Position numbers and translations under genes: made by a program. From Maricurvus nonylphenolicus (GTDB taxonomy: Bacteria; Pseudomonadota; Gammaproteobacteria; Pseudomonadales; Cellvibrionaceae): a stretch of DNA of 64,000 bases. Location of the stretch: assembly GCF_042854845.1 (NCBI RefSeq), contig NZ_AP031498.1, positions 1,054,001 through 1,118,000 on the forward strand, read 5' to 3'. Each line of letters starts with the position of its first letter. The stretch's first letter is position 1. This document shows, one piece after another, positions 1-8,585 of this stretch. The notes below the pieces were generated by a model. The model saw only the letters and a list, made by a program, of their open reading frames with translations. It was not told where the DNA came from and searched no databases.

Positions 1-87
1 AATGATCGGTGATTGTTCGGCGTTAGCGCTTAAAGGTATCGCGGCTAACAGGGCTGCGTTTATGGCTAATCGGGTAAATGTTTTCAT
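1..87 (-). CDS. secreted protein, N-terminal fragment (continues beyond window)
   Basis: Only the first 29 codons are present. They encode a typical Sec signal peptide (MKTFTRLAINAALLAAIPLS, then ANA, with likely cleavage after ANA), so the mature protein is exported. The start codon shares one base with the stop of the upstream di-heme cytochrome gene (TAATG), and an AGGAG ribosome site sits inside the end of that gene. The two are therefore almost certainly translationally coupled and work together in the periplasm. Nothing can be said about the mature protein. Confidence 0.75.
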   Translation of the reverse strand, partial: MKTFTRLAINAALLAAIPLSANAEQSPII

Positions 88-2219
88 TAGTTGTTCTCCT
101 GGGTAGTGCTGGCAACGGAGAAGGTATGTGGTTGCGCCGGTTTGGTGATTTGGTGGCGCGTATGGGATTTCTCGCAGGAGGTCTGCATCAACGCCAATTC
201 AGGTGCTTGGGAGTACTTGGCCCAGTTTTGTGGATCACCGCCCAAGGCTTGATCAAAGTCCGGGTTGCCCATGACTTTCAGATATTCCAGCAGGGCAAAT
301 TTTTCTTCTTCACTCAACAGGCGACCGATACGGCCGGGCATATCAAGATCGGTAAACAGGTGACCGGTATTACGGTTACCGTCTATCGCGGTATCGTGGT
401 GGAAACTTCCAGACCGTTTGTCAGTTACATAACCCAGACGTGAAGGGTTGTATTCGCGGTTGCCGACATAGAAATTGGTTGGGCGTTCACGCAGAGGCGA
501 CAGTAAGTCATAAATGGTGGGAACCGAACCGTTGTGCAAAAACGGCGGCGTGGCCCAAACACCATGTAGTGGACGGGCTTTATAGGCACGTATATTTTCG
601 ATGCGGAAGGGCACATTTAAACCGTCGAAATCGGCAATATCCTCGGTAGGAATACCCCAGCGTTCATACATCAACGGTACCAACTCATTGAGCAGTAGCT
701 GCAAGCCCTGTCCGGCGCTTACAGGTTCTGATCCTGGCACCAGTTTGCTGGCGTCGTAGCGGTTATCGATAAAGTTATCCACCAGTTTGGGGTCGGTGCC
801 AATGGATTCAGAATCTATCCAGGGCACAGCCCAGATCTTGCTGCGTTCATCTTTACGAAAGGGCTTGTCTTCGACACGGGTAATCTCACCGTCCATATCC
901 CATTTCCAATTCACGCCAATCTGGCCTTTGATATTGGGATCTTGTTGATCGGCAACAGGCCAGAAATAGGGATCGGTAATGTGCGGGCCGTGACAGCGCT
1001 GGCAATTCTCGGCAAACAGTTGCTTACCGTGGGTGGCCTTGCTGGTATCAATGGTGCCGAGAATCTCTTCCGGCCATTTGGGGGGCTCCAGTTTTCGCAG
1101 CAAACCTTCGGCGCAGTGCAAGCCGTCGATATCTACCGCCGACTGACCAAACTCTTCACCGGTTAATAAGTTACCGTCTTCATCGACCAGTTTTAGTGGC
1201 GCCAGTACACCCAGGCTTTCACCCACATTGCGGGCCATGGCCTGGTTGGTAAAGCCGGTGTATTGCACCCAGTCAAAGCGCCAGATATCCCACAGGAAGG
1301 GGTAGCTGGCCGGGGCATCGGCCTTGCGGAAGTTTTCCGGTGCATTCAGGTCGTAGCCAAAGACAATATTGGCAATGCGCCCCACAGCATCGGTACGGCC
1401 ACGGCCTTCCTCTACCGGGTAGAATTTGGGGGAGCCTGCGGTGGTAATAAAGTGTTTCAGTTTACCCGCGTATTGCCACAGATCTTGTTTTAGCTGTTCG
1501 CGTTTCGCTTCGTCTTTACCGACTAAGCGGGTGGCAAAACGATCCCATTTGTTGGGGTTAAACAGCGTTTCGATAATGGAGGCACCCAGGGTGGTGATAA
1601 ATTCACCCTGCTTGGCATTGGGGATACTTTGCACCGCTTGGCCGCCGTCAATGCGCAAGGCTGCACCTTGATAGTGCAATTCGCCGGTGTGGCAAGCGGC
1701 GCAACCGATATCGAGAATTTCCTTGCCGCTTGCCGGGTCGATATGTCTTCCCATACCCACAGGCAGGTTGCCGGGGTTGCCGCTGCTTGGCCGCTGGCCG
1801 GGATCAACCACAAAACCCCAGCCGCGCATGTTCTCTTCCGAGGCCAGGCGGTTGTGAGACAGGGGCAGCTCCAGATTAATAAACCACTGGTACTCCAGGC
1901 CGAATAACTCGGTGCCCTGCGGGGTGTAGTAAAAACGTTCGCGCTCTTCCTGGCTCCAGCCGTCATTTAAATAATGCAGGCTGTAGATATTTTCCTGGGT
2001 GAGATTGGGCGATAAGAACCGTGACAGTTGCTGGTAACCCAAGCCTATTACAACAACTGAGACGATGAGGACTCTCAGCCAGCGGGGGCCAAGTCTGTGC
2101 CAAAGGTTGATCAGGGCTTTTACCAGGTGGGCTAACCAGTGATAAATGCCGGTCAGGGCGGCGCGTATTTTGCGTATGACTGCTGTGAAAATGTCTTTCA
2201 CAACGCTCGATATGGACAT
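87..2219 (-). CDS. RoxA-like di-heme cytochrome c, membrane-anchored
   Basis: This is a large c-type cytochrome of the di-heme peroxidase/RoxA-type superfamily. Counting from an in-frame ATG at 2237, a transmembrane helix lies near residues 53-68, the first heme site CAACH at 179-183 and the second CQRCH at 412-416. The motif GRTDAVGRIANIVFG, the block around LWDIWRFDWVQYTG and the C-terminal ATPPFLHNGSVPTIYDLL are typical of the RoxA and MauG-like group. RoxA itself (about 74 kDa) cleaves polyisoprene, but most relatives have unknown substrates, so substrate is not assigned. The ATG at 2219 has a good AAGGAAG ribosome site and is preferred; 2237 is possible. An N-terminal anchor rather than a cleavable signal suggests the hemes face the periplasm while tethered to the inner membrane. 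The stop overlaps the next gene's ATG. Confidence 0.8.
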   Translation of the reverse strand: MSISSVVKDIFTAVIRKIRAALTGIYHWLAHLVKALINLWHRLGPRWLRVLIVSVVVIGLGYQQLSRFLSPNLTQENIYSLHYLNDGWSQEERERFYYTPQGTELFGLEYQWFINLELPLSHNRLASEENMRGWGFVVDPGQRPSSGNPGNLPVGMGRHIDPASGKEILDIGCAACHTGELHYQGAALRIDGGQAVQSIPNAKQGEFITTLGASIIETLFNPNKWDRFATRLVGKDEAKREQLKQDLWQYAGKLKHFITTAGSPKFYPVEEGRGRTDAVGRIANIVFGYDLNAPENFRKADAPASYPFLWDIWRFDWVQYTGFTNQAMARNVGESLGVLAPLKLVDEDGNLLTGEEFGQSAVDIDGLHCAEGLLRKLEPPKWPEEILGTIDTSKATHGKQLFAENCQRCHGPHITDPYFWPVADQQDPNIKGQIGVNWKWDMDGEITRVEDKPFRKDERSKIWAVPWIDSESIGTDPKLVDNFIDNRYDASKLVPGSEPVSAGQGLQLLLNELVPLMYERWGIPTEDIADFDGLNVPFRIENIRAYKARPLHGVWATPPFLHNGSVPTIYDLLSPLRERPTNFYVGNREYNPSRLGYVTDKRSGSFHHDTAIDGNRNTGHLFTDLDMPGRIGRLLSEEEKFALLEYLKVMGNPDFDQALGGDPQNWAKYSQAPELALMQTSCEKSHTRHQITKPAQPHTFSVASTTQENN

Positions 2220-2535
2220 GCGATGCTTCCTTTCCATGGTGTTATGGTTGTTTTTATTTCCGGTGCAAGATTATAGCGGTCTGTTGTAGAAAATCTGAAC
2301 TTAATGGTACTAAAGCGGGAGATACTCACTTGTTTTTGATAATGGATATCATTTGCCCGATTCGATTAAAGTTTGTCTTTTCTTTTGAACGGTCTTGCGC
2401 GAGAATCGGGGCTGTGCCCCGAAAAAAATAAAAATATTGCTGCTGCCTATCTTGCTTTTGGTTGGTTTTTGAACAATCCAGCATAGAAATAAAGAGCTTT
2501 GTGGTATCACCGATGTAAATAGTGACTAACTTGAT
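2220..2535. other. intergenic region between divergent genes
   Basis: No gene was found in this stretch. It separates the cytochrome gene (minus) from the diguanylate cyclase (plus), so it must hold both promoters, but no convincing -35/-10 pair stands out. There is an A-rich tract near 2423-2436. Nothing else can be supported. Confidence 0.5.
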
Positions 2536-4326
2536 ATGTCTCGCCTGATATACATCTTGCTGCTTGTCTTTTGTTTAGGAGCCTCCGCTCGCGCAGATGT
2601 TTCAGTCATAACTGTGGATAACTTAGAGGCTGGCACTCAGCTGACCGGTTTGCAGGCAATTTGGCATGACCCGGAAGGCGAAGCCACCCTTGAGCAGGCT
2701 TGGCAGGCTAATCAACAGGGCAAATTCAAACCCTTGGATACGGCAGGTTCTACAGGTCTGCAGCCGGGCTCCTTCTGGTCTTATTTTATCCTGCGAAATA
2801 CCACATCCGAACAACTGCGTTTGCATTTGGAATATGTCGATCATCAATTGATTTCGCTACAGGCATTTGATCGTCCATTACAAGCCGTGGGATTCCAGCA
2901 AATTGCCGATCTGTTTTTAGGTAATCCATTTTCCGAGCGTCCAGTGTCCCATAATCGTTTTGTGGTCGAGGTGGAATTAGCCCCGGCTGAATCGCGAGAG
3001 GTATTGGTCAGATACAATTCGGATCGCCAAGGTTATGTCTACCCCAGCATGCGTATCTGGACGCCCGCTGCTCTGCAGGCCAGTCTCACCGTAGAAACCG
3101 GTATGATGGCGTTCCTGTTTGGCGGTTTCTTTTTGATGTCGATCTTCGCGTTGGTGGCAGGCCTGGCGACCAATGAGAAAACCTTTTATGCCTACTCGGT
3201 GTATTCGTTATCGAAAATTACCGTGTGGGGCGTGATCATGGGTTATGCCCACCAGTATGTGATCACCGAGAATTTCCACTGGAGCTATATGTCCATCAGT
3301 GGTGCTGTGACCATTTTCTGCGCCCTGTTTTTTGCGCGCCTGTTTTTACAGTCCCAGCAATTTATCCCCAAGCTGGATAAATTGCTGATATTAATGATGG
3401 CGAATGCGGTGTTTCTCTTTATCACAGCACTTTTCAAGCTGACGCCGTTAACCGTTATGTCCATGACTTTCGCGCTGTTTATGTACCCGATTATGGTGGT
3501 TGTTGGATTTGCGCGATGGCGTCAGGGCTCAAAAGAAGCGGCTGTGTTTATCCTCGCCTGGGGATTGTTGATTTTTGGATTGGTCACTCAGGTACTGCGA
3601 GATGTGGGTGTGGTGGCGCCAAGCTTTGTCAATTACTACTGGCCGCCTTTAGCTTCGTTTACCGAAATGCTTACGATTATGGCCGCCATGGGCATCAAGG
3701 TACATATGTTAAGGGTGCAAAAAGAGCATGCCGAGAAAAAGTATCTGCGCAAGCTGGAAGAATCAAAAGAAGAGCTGAGAGATCTGGTAGAAGAACGCAC
3801 CCATGAATTGAAGCAGGCCAAACTGCAAGCGGAGATGGAAGCCAGAACCGATTATCTGACGGGTATTGATAACCGTCGTAGCTTTATCAATAAGGCTGAA
3901 ATGCGTTTAAGCCTGGCGCTGCGCCGAGAGCAACCTCTGAGTATGTTGATGATGGACTTGGATCGATTTAAGGCTATCAACGACAGCTATGGCCATGATA
4001 TTGGTGATCAGGTTCTAAAAGCCTTCAGTGAGGTGGTTAAAAATACCATTCGCAGCAGTGATATTTTTGGCCGTATGGGTGGGGAAGAGTTTGCCCTTTT
4101 ATTTGACGAAAGCGCTGAGGGTTCCGTAGAGATGGCCGAGCGCTTACGTCAGGAAGTAGAGCGCATTACTGTGTCCACTCCCAAGGGAGATTTACAATTT
4201 ACCACCAGTATTGGCGTGGCACATTTAGGAACGGTGGGCACCCTTGAGTCAATGTTGAAACAAGCTGATATTGCACTTTACTCGGCCAAGGAAAACGGGC
4301 GTAATCAAGTGGTAAGCCAAACCTAG
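2536..4326 (+). CDS. diguanylate cyclase with 7TM-DISM sensor
   Basis: Predicted to make cyclic di-GMP from two GTP in response to a periplasmic signal. Order: signal peptide (1-20), an all-beta periplasmic 7TMR-DISMED2-like domain (about 35-170), a seven-helix DISM membrane module (about 188-390), a charged coiled coil (about 395-435) and a C-terminal GGDEF domain (about 435-596). The active-site motif is GGEEF near 515-519. RSSD sits five residues before it, which is the RxxD inhibitory site for product feedback. Length of 596 residues is normal for the class. DISMED2 folds resemble carbohydrate-binding modules, but the ligand is unknown. No strong ribosome site precedes the ATG. Confidence 0.9.
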   Translation: MSRLIYILLLVFCLGASARADVSVITVDNLEAGTQLTGLQAIWHDPEGEATLEQAWQANQQGKFKPLDTAGSTGLQPGSFWSYFILRNTTSEQLRLHLEYVDHQLISLQAFDRPLQAVGFQQIADLFLGNPFSERPVSHNRFVVEVELAPAESREVLVRYNSDRQGYVYPSMRIWTPAALQASLTVETGMMAFLFGGFFLMSIFALVAGLATNEKTFYAYSVYSLSKITVWGVIMGYAHQYVITENFHWSYMSISGAVTIFCALFFARLFLQSQQFIPKLDKLLILMMANAVFLFITALFKLTPLTVMSMTFALFMYPIMVVVGFARWRQGSKEAAVFILAWGLLIFGLVTQVLRDVGVVAPSFVNYYWPPLASFTEMLTIMAAMGIKVHMLRVQKEHAEKKYLRKLEESKEELRDLVEERTHELKQAKLQAEMEARTDYLTGIDNRRSFINKAEMRLSLALRREQPLSMLMMDLDRFKAINDSYGHDIGDQVLKAFSEVVKNTIRSSDIFGRMGGEEFALLFDESAEGSVEMAERLRQEVERITVSTPKGDLQFTTSIGVAHLGTVGTLESMLKQADIALYSAKENGRNQVVSQT

Positions 4327-4346
4327 CCTCGCAACGTTAACAAGGG

Positions 4347-4772
4347 ATGCTTGAAAATACAGATATGGAATATAAAGTTAACGCAGCGGTTTCTCTGGCA
4401 GACTTTAAGCAATTACTGATTAACTCCACCCTGGGTGATCGTCGGCCTATTGATGATGACGATTGTTTGCAGGGAATGCTGGCAAACAGTAACCTGATGG
4501 TGTCGGCATGGGATAACGGTCAATTGGTTGGTATTGCTCGCTCTGTAACAGATTTCCATTATGCCTGTTATTTATCGGATCTGGCTGTGTCAGCGTCTTA
4601 TCAAAAACTGGGCATTGGTAAACAATTACTGCGACTGACCCAGGATCAATTAAAGCCGCAATGTAAATTAATTCTTTTGGCCGCCCCTGCTGCCAATGAA
4701 TATTACGAACCTATTGGTTTTAGTCATAATCCCAGGTGCTGGGTGTTAGAGCGTGATCAATCTATTCGTTAG
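4347..4772 (+). CDS. GNAT-family N-acetyltransferase
   Basis: A short single-domain acetyltransferase that would transfer acetyl from acetyl-CoA to an amine. The acetyl-CoA pyrophosphate loop is visible as QKLGIGKQLL after the strand YLSDLAVSASY. The C-terminal NEYYEPIGF resembles the usual alpha4/beta6 region. A start at ATG 4365 (MEYKVN) is equally plausible, since the AAGGG directly abuts the 4347 ATG and no well-spaced ribosome site is seen for either. It lies 20 bp after the cyclase and 24 bp before the GFA gene, so it may be cotranscribed. Substrate unknown. Confidence 0.85.
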   Translation: MLENTDMEYKVNAAVSLADFKQLLINSTLGDRRPIDDDDCLQGMLANSNLMVSAWDNGQLVGIARSVTDFHYACYLSDLAVSASYQKLGIGKQLLRLTQDQLKPQCKLILLAAPAANEYYEPIGFSHNPRCWVLERDQSIR

Positions 4773-4796
4773 TTAATACCTCAAGGAAGATACATC

Positions 4797-5177
4797 ATGA
4801 TGTATAAAGGCAGCTGTCATTGCCAGGCGGTTGAATTTGAAGTGGAAGCCCCGGAGGTGTTGGAGGCTGATTACTGTAATTGTTCCATTTGCAGTAAATC
4901 AGGTTTCTTACACCTGATCGTACCCTTAAGTAAATTTAAACTGCTTAAGGGTAAAGACTCGCTAACGACTTATAGCTTTAATACCGGTGTTGCCAAGCAT
5001 ACCTTCTGCAAGGTGTGTGGTGTGAAACCGTTTTATACCCCGCGCTCCAATCCAGATGGTATTGATGTCAATGTTAACTGTCTGGATACAAAACCTGCGG
5101 CTGTCAATATCACCAATTTTGATGGCCAAAACTGGGAGCAACATGCCCATAAGGTCGCCCATAAAAGCAAGGAGTAG
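4797..5177 (+). CDS. GFA/CENP-V family zinc-binding protein
   Basis: Belongs to the glutathione-dependent formaldehyde-activating enzyme (GFA/CENP-V) fold. The zinc ligands are visible in order: CHC near residues 8-10, CNCSIC near 27-32 followed by KSG, and FCKVCG near 70-75. Family members of about 120-140 residues are mostly of unknown function; few have shown glutathione-dependent formaldehyde chemistry. An AAGGAAG ribosome site lies before a double ATG, so the start may be 4797 or 4800. It is 5 bp from the following ABM gene, indicating an operon. Confidence 0.87.
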   Translation: MMYKGSCHCQAVEFEVEAPEVLEADYCNCSICSKSGFLHLIVPLSKFKLLKGKDSLTTYSFNTGVAKHTFCKVCGVKPFYTPRSNPDGIDVNVNCLDTKPAAVNITNFDGQNWEQHAHKVAHKSKE

Positions 5178-5182
5178 CCCCT

Positions 5183-5470
5183 ATGTATGCCGTTATCTTT
5201 AAAGCAGAAGTTAATGAATTTGATCAGGCATATCTGGAGACGGCAAGTAGGTTAAGAGAACTTGCGCTCAATGAATACGGTTGCACAGAATTCTCGTCGT
5301 GCACGGAAGGCAAGCGCGAAATCGCCATTTCCTATTGGCCCAGTAAGCAAGCCATTCAAACCTGGAAAAATGATCCTGTCCATTTACAGGCGCAAAAACA
5401 AGGCAAAGCTAAGTGGTATAAGTCCTATCAGGTGCAGGTGGTTGAAATTATGCATCAGTATGGCGCCTGA
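5183..5470 (+). CDS. antibiotic biosynthesis monooxygenase (ABM) domain protein
   Basis: A 95-residue ferredoxin-like alpha+beta protein of the ABM family, recognisable from the opening MYAVIFKAEV, the central GCTEFSSCTEGKREIAISYW and the helix around WKNDPVHLQAQKQGK. ABM proteins act as small dimeric oxygenases, heme-degrading enzymes or stress proteins, and the sequence does not decide between these. It follows the GFA gene by 5 bp and is probably cotranscribed with it. Confidence 0.82.
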   Translation: MYAVIFKAEVNEFDQAYLETASRLRELALNEYGCTEFSSCTEGKREIAISYWPSKQAIQTWKNDPVHLQAQKQGKAKWYKSYQVQVVEIMHQYGA

Positions 5471-5548
5471 CAATTCTTGTTACGTTAATTTGTCATCGTT
5501 TTACGTTACAAACAATAGCTCATTTATCAATGTCAAAAGGAGTTTGAT

Positions 5549-5950
5549 ATGTTCCCCTGGATGTTCCCATGGCCCGATCTTAATAAATGGCCTCTGAGTG
5601 GTAATGTCACTCAAGATATCTCACCGATTACCAGTTGGTTTTCTCCGCAGTTGGAAGTTAATTTCGCCGGTAATCGGCAGCTCGAAGGATCGGTGGTTGC
5701 CGATGTCGCCAGTTACGGTAAGCAGTTAGGCATAGTTTCGGAAGCATTACTCGAAGTTGCCCATGGTGAGAAAGGCTCGGCCGTTGAAAAACTGGAGGCT
5801 CTGGTTAAGCAGATTGAAGCGGTAAAACAACAGCATAAGCATGCCTTGGGCAGTCAGGTCAAAGCGGGGTTGGAAGAACTCAAACAGAAGGATCCAGACT
5901 TATTGAAGCAGCTGCTCAGAGAGTATGCTGATCCCGTTAAATCCCCATAA
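5549..5950 (+). CDS. small hypothetical protein, phasin-like in appearance
   Basis: A 133-residue protein with a strong ribosome site (AAAAGGAG, 7 nt before ATG). The first 10 residues are aromatic and proline rich (MFPWMFPWPDL). From about residue 50 on it is a charged amphipathic helix, including VADVASYGKQLGIVSEALLE and a Lys/Glu/Gln-rich end. There is no signal peptide or membrane helix. The helical body and the 'SYGKQLG' stretch are reminiscent of granule-associated phasins, and PHA genes lie 15 kb away, but this is a weak resemblance. A hairpin follows the gene. Confidence 0.65.
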   Translation: MFPWMFPWPDLNKWPLSGNVTQDISPITSWFSPQLEVNFAGNRQLEGSVVADVASYGKQLGIVSEALLEVAHGEKGSAVEKLEALVKQIEAVKQQHKHALGSQVKAGLEELKQKDPDLLKQLLREYADPVKSP

Positions 5951-5966
5951 TTCATTGTCACTATAT

Positions 5967-5996
5967 GACTGTCAGCCCCAGGGTGTGCTGACAGTC
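5967..5996 (+). terminator. hairpin after the 5549 gene
   Basis: A perfect 10-bp stem (GACTGTCAGC at 5967-5976 with GCTGACAGTC at 5987-5996) and a 10-nt loop lie 17 nt after a stop codon. There is only a weak pyrimidine run (CTTCTCTC) after it, so it may be a weak or factor-assisted terminator. Confidence 0.55.
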
Positions 5997-6026
5997 CTTC
6001 TCTCGTGATTTCTTACCCGGCATTCA

Positions 6027-6063
6027 TGTCGTCTTAGGTCAATTTTGGTGTCTGAAGATGCCA
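6027..6063 (+). promoter_or_regulatory. AraC-type operator, copy 1
   Basis: Two direct 15-nt half-sites, TGTCGTCTTAGGTCA (6027-6041) and TGTCTGAAGATGCCA (6049-6063), start 22 nt apart, which is two helical turns and the usual AraC-family phasing. The spacer is ATTTTGG. A near-identical paired site lies at 9205-9241 before the TonB receptor. A -10-like TATTAC follows at 6071-6076, so the downstream half-site would sit at the -35 position as for class II activators. The regulator is inferred to be the AraC protein encoded at 11817-12836. Confidence 0.7.
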
Positions 6064-6204
6064 TGCAGCCTATTACCAATGCTCGTACACTGATCATCGT
6101 GACAGATTGAGTCGCTTGGAAACACTTCTGTATAAGCAATTGATCTGCCTCCGCTCTCTGTTTGGGGTGCTTTGTCACCCCCTTTTAAATGCCAGGTATG
6201 AGAT

Positions 6205-8124
6205 ATGACAAAAAGCATTAAGCGCCGGGATTTTATGAACGGGATGGCCTTTAGCCTGGCCGGTGCAGCATTGGCCCCGAAAACCTTGATGGCTGAGAGT
6301 ATTACCCAAGCCAGAGGTATGGAATCTGGACAGCAGGAATTACCCGCTGACTACTACCCACCCACCAGAAATGGGATGCGCGGCAGCCATGAGGGCTCAT
6401 ATGAAGTGGCCCATGATATGGCGTGGCGGGGTGTTAAACCGGAGCGTTATGCAGATATTAATGAAGAGTATGATTTAATCGTTGTTGGTGCGGGTATCAG
6501 TGGTCTAGCGGCGGCATCCCTATATCAAAAGCATACAGGTGGTAATCAGAGAATATTAATCCTCGATAATCATGATGACTTTGGCGGTCACGCCAAGCGC
6601 AACGAATTCCACTCCCAGGGAAAAATGTTGTTGGGTTACGGTGGCAGCCAGAATCTTGAATACCCTGATGAGTACGACACCATTACTCGAGATTTTCTTG
6701 AGGAGTTGGGGGTTGATTTTGACCAGTTGGAGCAGGCTGTACATCCAGAATTTCCGGTCGCGAAAATGGATCAACCTATGGGTTTGTTTTTAGATGAGCA
6801 GAGCGAGAAAATTGTTAATGGCATGTGGCTGCCTGCTCAATATGGCAAGGGGAACTATAAAGAGCTTATTGCTCAGCTAGAGTTACCTGAAGATGAAAAA
6901 CAGCGACTAATGACATTCTTTAGTGGCGGTAAAGATTACCTCGCTGACATGTCATTAAATGAGAAGCTCGAATATATCGCATCCACTAGCTACAAGGAAT
7001 TTCTTGTCCACAGGGTTGGTCTCACCAATCGCGCCTTATCTTTCTCCGATTCATTTGTACGTATGTCTAATTGTGTGGGGGCAGATTCTTTGTCGTTAAC
7101 GGAAGCGTTTGCCTCTGGTGCGCCGGGCTTACAATCGGTAGGTTCACTCGGAAAGTTAGCCGCAGATTTAGCCGTAGATCCTAATAATGTGTATACCGCC
7201 AGTTTCTTCCCCGATGGCAATGCCAGCATAGCTCGAATGCTTGTTAGACGTTTAATACCAGGAGTGGCTTCCGGCAATTCGATGACCGATGTGGTTACGG
7301 CAAAATTCGACTATCAAAAACTGGATGCTCCGGAAAACCTCGTAAGGCTCAGACTGAATTCCACTGTGGTAGAAGCCAGAAATCAACCTGATGGTAGCGT
7401 TACGGTTTCCTATGTGGATAAAAGTGGTAGCGCGCCTAAAAACCTACGAGTCAAAGCTAAGCACAGTATATTGGCCTGTTACAACGGCATTATTCCTCAT
7501 CTGTGTCCGGAATTACCGAAGCAGCAAAAAGAGCACCTTAAATATGGTGTGAAAGCGCCTTTCCTTTACGTCAATGTTTTGATTCGTGATGGTGCTGTTA
7601 TCAATAAGGCTGGAGTGAATCTATTTAACTGCCCCAATAGCCCGTTTCAGGTAGTACATGTAACGCCTTTAACCACGATGGGTGAGTACGAGCACAAGGT
7701 TGTGGATGGTGAGCCAACGGCGTTGTTTATGACAGCATCGCCACCGCCGCAGAGAGATTTGGATAACCCGAACCAAACCGTTCGTGATCTATTTAGGCAG
7801 GGGCGGTATAAGCTTTATTCAACACCTTTCTCTGACTATGAAACGGATATTAAAGAACAGCTAAATAAAATGTTTGGCCAGTTTGGCTTTGATGCAGAGA
7901 AAGACCTGGAGGCTATCACGGTTAACCGTTGGTCCCATGGTTATGCCTATGGCTATTTCGATTTATTTGACCCCGAATGGGAGCAAGGTCAGGCTCCTCA
8001 CGAGCTAGGACGTAAACCTATCGGCAACATCACCATAGCTAATTCAGACTCTGAAGCTGAGGCTTATGTGAATGGCGCAGTTAAAGCTGCCTGGCGAGCG
8101 GTAAAAGAACAACTTCTTCGATAG
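6205..8124 (+). CDS. Tat-exported FAD-dependent oxidoreductase (spermidine dehydrogenase-like family)
   Basis: A 639-residue flavoprotein sent to the periplasm by the Tat pathway: IKRRDFMNGMAFSLAGAALA is a twin-arginine signal with RRDFM at 8-12. The FAD-binding Rossmann motif VVGAGISGLAAAS is at about 93-105, and the second FAD segment ILILDNHDDFGGHAKRNEF follows. The N-terminal YYPPTRNGMRGSHEGSYEVA and the GYGGSQ block match a family that includes Pseudomonas SpdH-type spermidine dehydrogenases, as I recall it. The actual substrate, an amine or another reduced compound, is not decided. It heads a unit with a small membrane protein and a lipoprotein, preceded by an AraC-type operator. Confidence 0.8.
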   Translation: MTKSIKRRDFMNGMAFSLAGAALAPKTLMAESITQARGMESGQQELPADYYPPTRNGMRGSHEGSYEVAHDMAWRGVKPERYADINEEYDLIVVGAGISGLAAASLYQKHTGGNQRILILDNHDDFGGHAKRNEFHSQGKMLLGYGGSQNLEYPDEYDTITRDFLEELGVDFDQLEQAVHPEFPVAKMDQPMGLFLDEQSEKIVNGMWLPAQYGKGNYKELIAQLELPEDEKQRLMTFFSGGKDYLADMSLNEKLEYIASTSYKEFLVHRVGLTNRALSFSDSFVRMSNCVGADSLSLTEAFASGAPGLQSVGSLGKLAADLAVDPNNVYTASFFPDGNASIARMLVRRLIPGVASGNSMTDVVTAKFDYQKLDAPENLVRLRLNSTVVEARNQPDGSVTVSYVDKSGSAPKNLRVKAKHSILACYNGIIPHLCPELPKQQKEHLKYGVKAPFLYVNVLIRDGAVINKAGVNLFNCPNSPFQVVHVTPLTTMGEYEHKVVDGEPTALFMTASPPPQRDLDNPNQTVRDLFRQGRYKLYSTPFSDYETDIKEQLNKMFGQFGFDAEKDLEAITVNRWSHGYAYGYFDLFDPEWEQGQAPHELGRKPIGNITIANSDSEAEAYVNGAVKAAWRAVKEQLLR

Positions 8125-8144
8125 GAATGTATTTAGGAGTAAAC

Positions 8145-8585
8145 ATGTTTAAGAATATTTTTGTTGTTGGCTTTTGTTTGTTTAATGTTGCCCTGTTTAT
8201 CAGTATTGGTATTGAGGTTGCTGCGGTTACTCCCGAGCAGGCGATGGCTGAAGGTATGACGCAACGCATTTATGCAAGCATTAGTTATATTGATTACGCG
8301 ATGGCCTCCCTCTGGGGTGGGATATTGGTGACGTTTTTGTTAGCTAAACGAGAAATTTTCCTGAGTGTCATGTGGTTGTATGTGGGTATATATCTCTGTG
8401 ATATTCACTTTGGCTATTACATGGCGGTTGAAGAGGGGGCGCCAGAGTGGATTTATACTGCTCTAGCCCTCGTATTTGTACAGTTGATATTTTTGAATTG
8501 GCTCAATAGCAATATCAAAAAAGCGCAGGTGATTAACGTTAGGCAATCAGTTCATTCAAATGGGGTAGCCGTGGAGGCTAAATGA
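8145..8585 (+). CDS. small four-helix membrane protein
   Basis: A 146-residue hydrophobic protein with about four membrane segments (near 3-22, 48-66, 72-90 and 104-124). I do not recognise the family. The start at 8145 is chosen because TTTAGGAG sits 5 nt before that ATG; an ATG at 8127 lacks a ribosome site. It begins 20 bp after the FAD oxidoreductase and overlaps the lipoprotein gene by 4 bp (ATGA), so the three are an operon. A role as membrane partner or electron-transfer subunit of the flavoprotein is inference. Confidence 0.72.
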   Translation: MFKNIFVVGFCLFNVALFISIGIEVAAVTPEQAMAEGMTQRIYASISYIDYAMASLWGGILVTFLLAKREIFLSVMWLYVGIYLCDIHFGYYMAVEEGAPEWIYTALALVFVQLIFLNWLNSNIKKAQVINVRQSVHSNGVAVEAK

